In this document: in pieces, positions 62,647-64,000 of the stretch
Layout of the letters: every line of letters begins with the position of its first letter
Numbering within the stretch: the stretch's first letter is position 1
NCBI GenBank assembly: GCA_031316255.1
Contig: JALDQW010000001.1
Coordinates: 2,017,485 to 2,081,484, forward strand
Direction: 5' to 3'
Length of the DNA stretch: 64,000 nucleotides
DNA from: Nitrosomonas sp.
GTDB taxonomy: Bacteria > Pseudomonadota > Gammaproteobacteria > Burkholderiales > Nitrosomonadaceae
Notes under the pieces: model-generated
What the model was told of the DNA's origin: nothing
The model's database searches: none
The model's input: the letters and a program-made list of their open reading frames with translations, nothing else
Made by a program: the position numbers and the translations under genes

Positions 62647-63900
62647 ATGCAGTTATTTGCCTTTGGTATTAACCACAATACTGCACCGCTGGACGTGCGC
62701 GAGCAGATTGCTTTTCCAGAAAACACTATGGAACATGCATTGCATGATCTGGTCGGCCGTGCCCGGATTAAAGAAGCGGCTATTGTTTCAACGTGTAATC
62801 GTACGGAAATTTATTGCAGTACCGACAAGCCAGAAGAAGCCATGCACTGGCTGGCGGATTTTCATCAGTTTCCAGCGCGCGAACTGGAGCCTTATCTCTA
62901 TAAGTTGATGCGTGAGCATGCCGTGAAACATGCATTCCGTGTTGCAAGTGGTCTGGATTCAATGGTCCTGGGTGAGCCGCAAATTCTGGGACAATTAAAG
63001 AGCGCGGTTAAATCTGCTGAAAATGCAGGTACATTGGGACTGTTGTTACATAAATTGTTTCAACGTACTTTTTTTGTCGCCAAAGAAGTACGCACATCAA
63101 CCGAAATTGGCGCCAACTCGGTGTCGATGGCGGCAGCGGCAGCACGGCTGGCTGAACGTATTTTTGGTGAAATCAGCGAGCAGCGCGTCCTGTTTATTGG
63201 CGCCGGAGAAATGATAGATTTATGCGCCAGTCATTTTGCGTCACGAAACCCCAAACATATTACCGTAGCCAACCGAACAATTGAGCGTGCGCAGGCTTTG
63301 TCCAAACGATTTAATGCCAAAGCGATCACGCTGGCAGATTTGCCGGAACAATTGGCGCTCAATGATATTGTCGTAACCTGTACCGCCAGCCCTTTGCCAA
63401 TCCTGGGAAAAGGCATGGTTGAGCGTGCGGTTAAGGCGCGCAAACATCGTCCGATTTTTATTGTCGATTTGGCGGTGCCGCGTGATGTTGAATCGGAAGT
63501 ATCTGAACTGGACGATGTTTTTCTCTATTATGTTGATGACTTGTCTGAGATCGTAAAAGAAGGCATGGATGCGCGCCAAAGCGCCGTTTCTCAGGCGGAA
63601 TCAATTATCGATAATAATGTGATTGATTTTATGCGCTGGATGGCGACCCGTGAACTGGTGCCTACCATACGTGCATTACGCGATCAGGGGGAGCGTTATC
63701 GTCGGCATGAACTGGACCGCGCCAGCAAACTGCTGTCTAAAGGAGAAGATCCACTGAAAGTAATGGAGGCGTTAAGTAATAGCTTGATGAATAAATTCCT
63801 GCATATTCCATCCAACGCCCTGAACCATGCCTCGGCTGAAGAACGTGAAGAACTGGTTGAATTGATTAACCGGTTATATCAACTGCACAGACCGCAATGA
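62647..63900 (+). CDS. hemA: Glutamyl-tRNA reductase
   Basis: HemA reduces glutamyl-tRNA to glutamate-1-semialdehyde, the first committed step of tetrapyrrole synthesis by the C5 route. The 417-residue protein has the catalytic Cys50 in [25 protein letters not shown] in the substrate domain, and the NADPH fold [19 protein letters not shown]-terminal dimer helix follows. ATG 62647 gives the normal start [15 protein letters not shown]. prfA follows with a 4-base ATGA overlap, an arrangement conserved in many proteobacteria. Confidence 0.96.
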   Translation: MQLFAFGINHNTAPLDVREQIAFPENTMEHALHDLVGRARIKEAAIVSTCNRTEIYCSTDKPEEAMHWLADFHQFPARELEPYLYKLMREHAVKHAFRVASGLDSMVLGEPQILGQLKSAVKSAENAGTLGLLLHKLFQRTFFVAKEVRTSTEIGANSVSMAAAAARLAERIFGEISEQRVLFIGAGEMIDLCASHFASRNPKHITVANRTIERAQALSKRFNAKAITLADLPEQLALNDIVVTCTASPLPILGKGMVERAVKARKHRPIFIVDLAVPRDVESEVSELDDVFLYYVDDLSEIVKEGMDARQSAVSQAESIIDNNVIDFMRWMATRELVPTIRALRDQGERYRRHELDRASKLLSKGEDPLKVMEALSNSLMNKFLHIPSNALNHASAEEREELVELINRLYQLHRPQ

Positions 63901-64000
63901 AAGCCAGTTTGACCAAAAGACTCGAACGACTGTGTGTGCGTTTGGAGGAACTCAACCAGATGTTGAGCAGCGAAACGGTAACTGCGGATCTGGATAATTT
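63897..64000 (+). CDS. prfA: Peptide chain release factor 1, N-terminus (cut by window edge)
   Basis: The first 34 or so codons read [20 protein letters not shown], then [15 protein letters not shown], the usual N-terminal helix of RF1, which ends translation at UAA and UAG. The GGQ and PxT motifs lie outside the window. Position directly after hemA with an ATGA overlap supports the call. Confidence 0.88.
   Translation, partial: MKASLTKRLERLCVRLEELNQMLSSETVTADLDN

Overview
This window reads as chromosomal DNA of a betaproteobacterium, most likely a Nitrosomonas-like ammonia oxidiser. That is inference from gene content: a formate/nitrite transporter next to hemW, TamA/TamB, a PEP-CTERM-type exported protein, a fused CopD-cytochrome c protein, a ppsA-ppsR pair, hemA-prfA, and several copper-flavoured exported proteins. 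No rRNA or species-specific marker is present, so the genus is not proven.

Layout. 1-11.3 kb is an AT-rich accessory zone. It holds the end of a TonB-dependent receptor, an istB scrap, a complete IS5-family element, an IS1595-family element split by a complete IS21-family element, a c-di-GMP signalling group (GAF-GGDEF, HD-GYP response regulator, YfiR-type hybrid kinase) and a wrecked IS256-family transposase. 11.3-31 kb is mostly housekeeping: a Ycf46-like AAA ATPase, tamA-tamB, a family 5 uracil-DNA glycosylase, a tautomerase, uvrC, pgsA, several exported proteins, a pentapeptide-repeat membrane protein, and a GC-rich pair encoding a nucleoside phosphorylase and a PRPP-synthetase homologue. 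A tRNA-Val(GAC) at 31.2 kb carries a small islet bounded by 19-bp direct repeats. 32.5-42.2 kb holds mdh, a PhnD-like binding protein with a hybrid kinase and a DUF4124 protein, and the unit ybbP-hemW-FNT transporter.

The most unusual region is 42.4-53.5 kb. A 17-bp palindrome (consensus TGYGRCAWWWTGYCRCA) occurs nine times. Eight of these abut a promoter with exactly 17 bp between a -35 starting TT and a -10 resembling GATANT. These promoters precede an MFS/spermidine-synthase-like gene, two paralogous YcnI-like exported proteins, a third small exported protein, and a downstream run of TlpA-like thioredoxin, DUF4266 lipoprotein, DUF3570 outer-membrane protein and ApbE flavin transferase. Four of the promoters lead to no intact gene, only to a shared short box around an ATG. 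All three small exported proteins would begin with histidine after signal peptide removal, as in copper histidine-brace proteins, and the DUF3570 protein has a D-x-x-S-G-A-T sequence resembling an ApbE flavinylation site. I read this as a metal- or redox-responsive envelope regulon under one unidentified regulator.

Three copies of a 141-152 bp MITE with 4-bp target duplications (near 10.2, 37.5 and 45.4 kb) tie the accessory zones together. 53.7-64 kb is conventional: ppsA-ppsR, the CopD-cytochrome c fusion, lpdA, an exported protein, hemA and the start of prfA.
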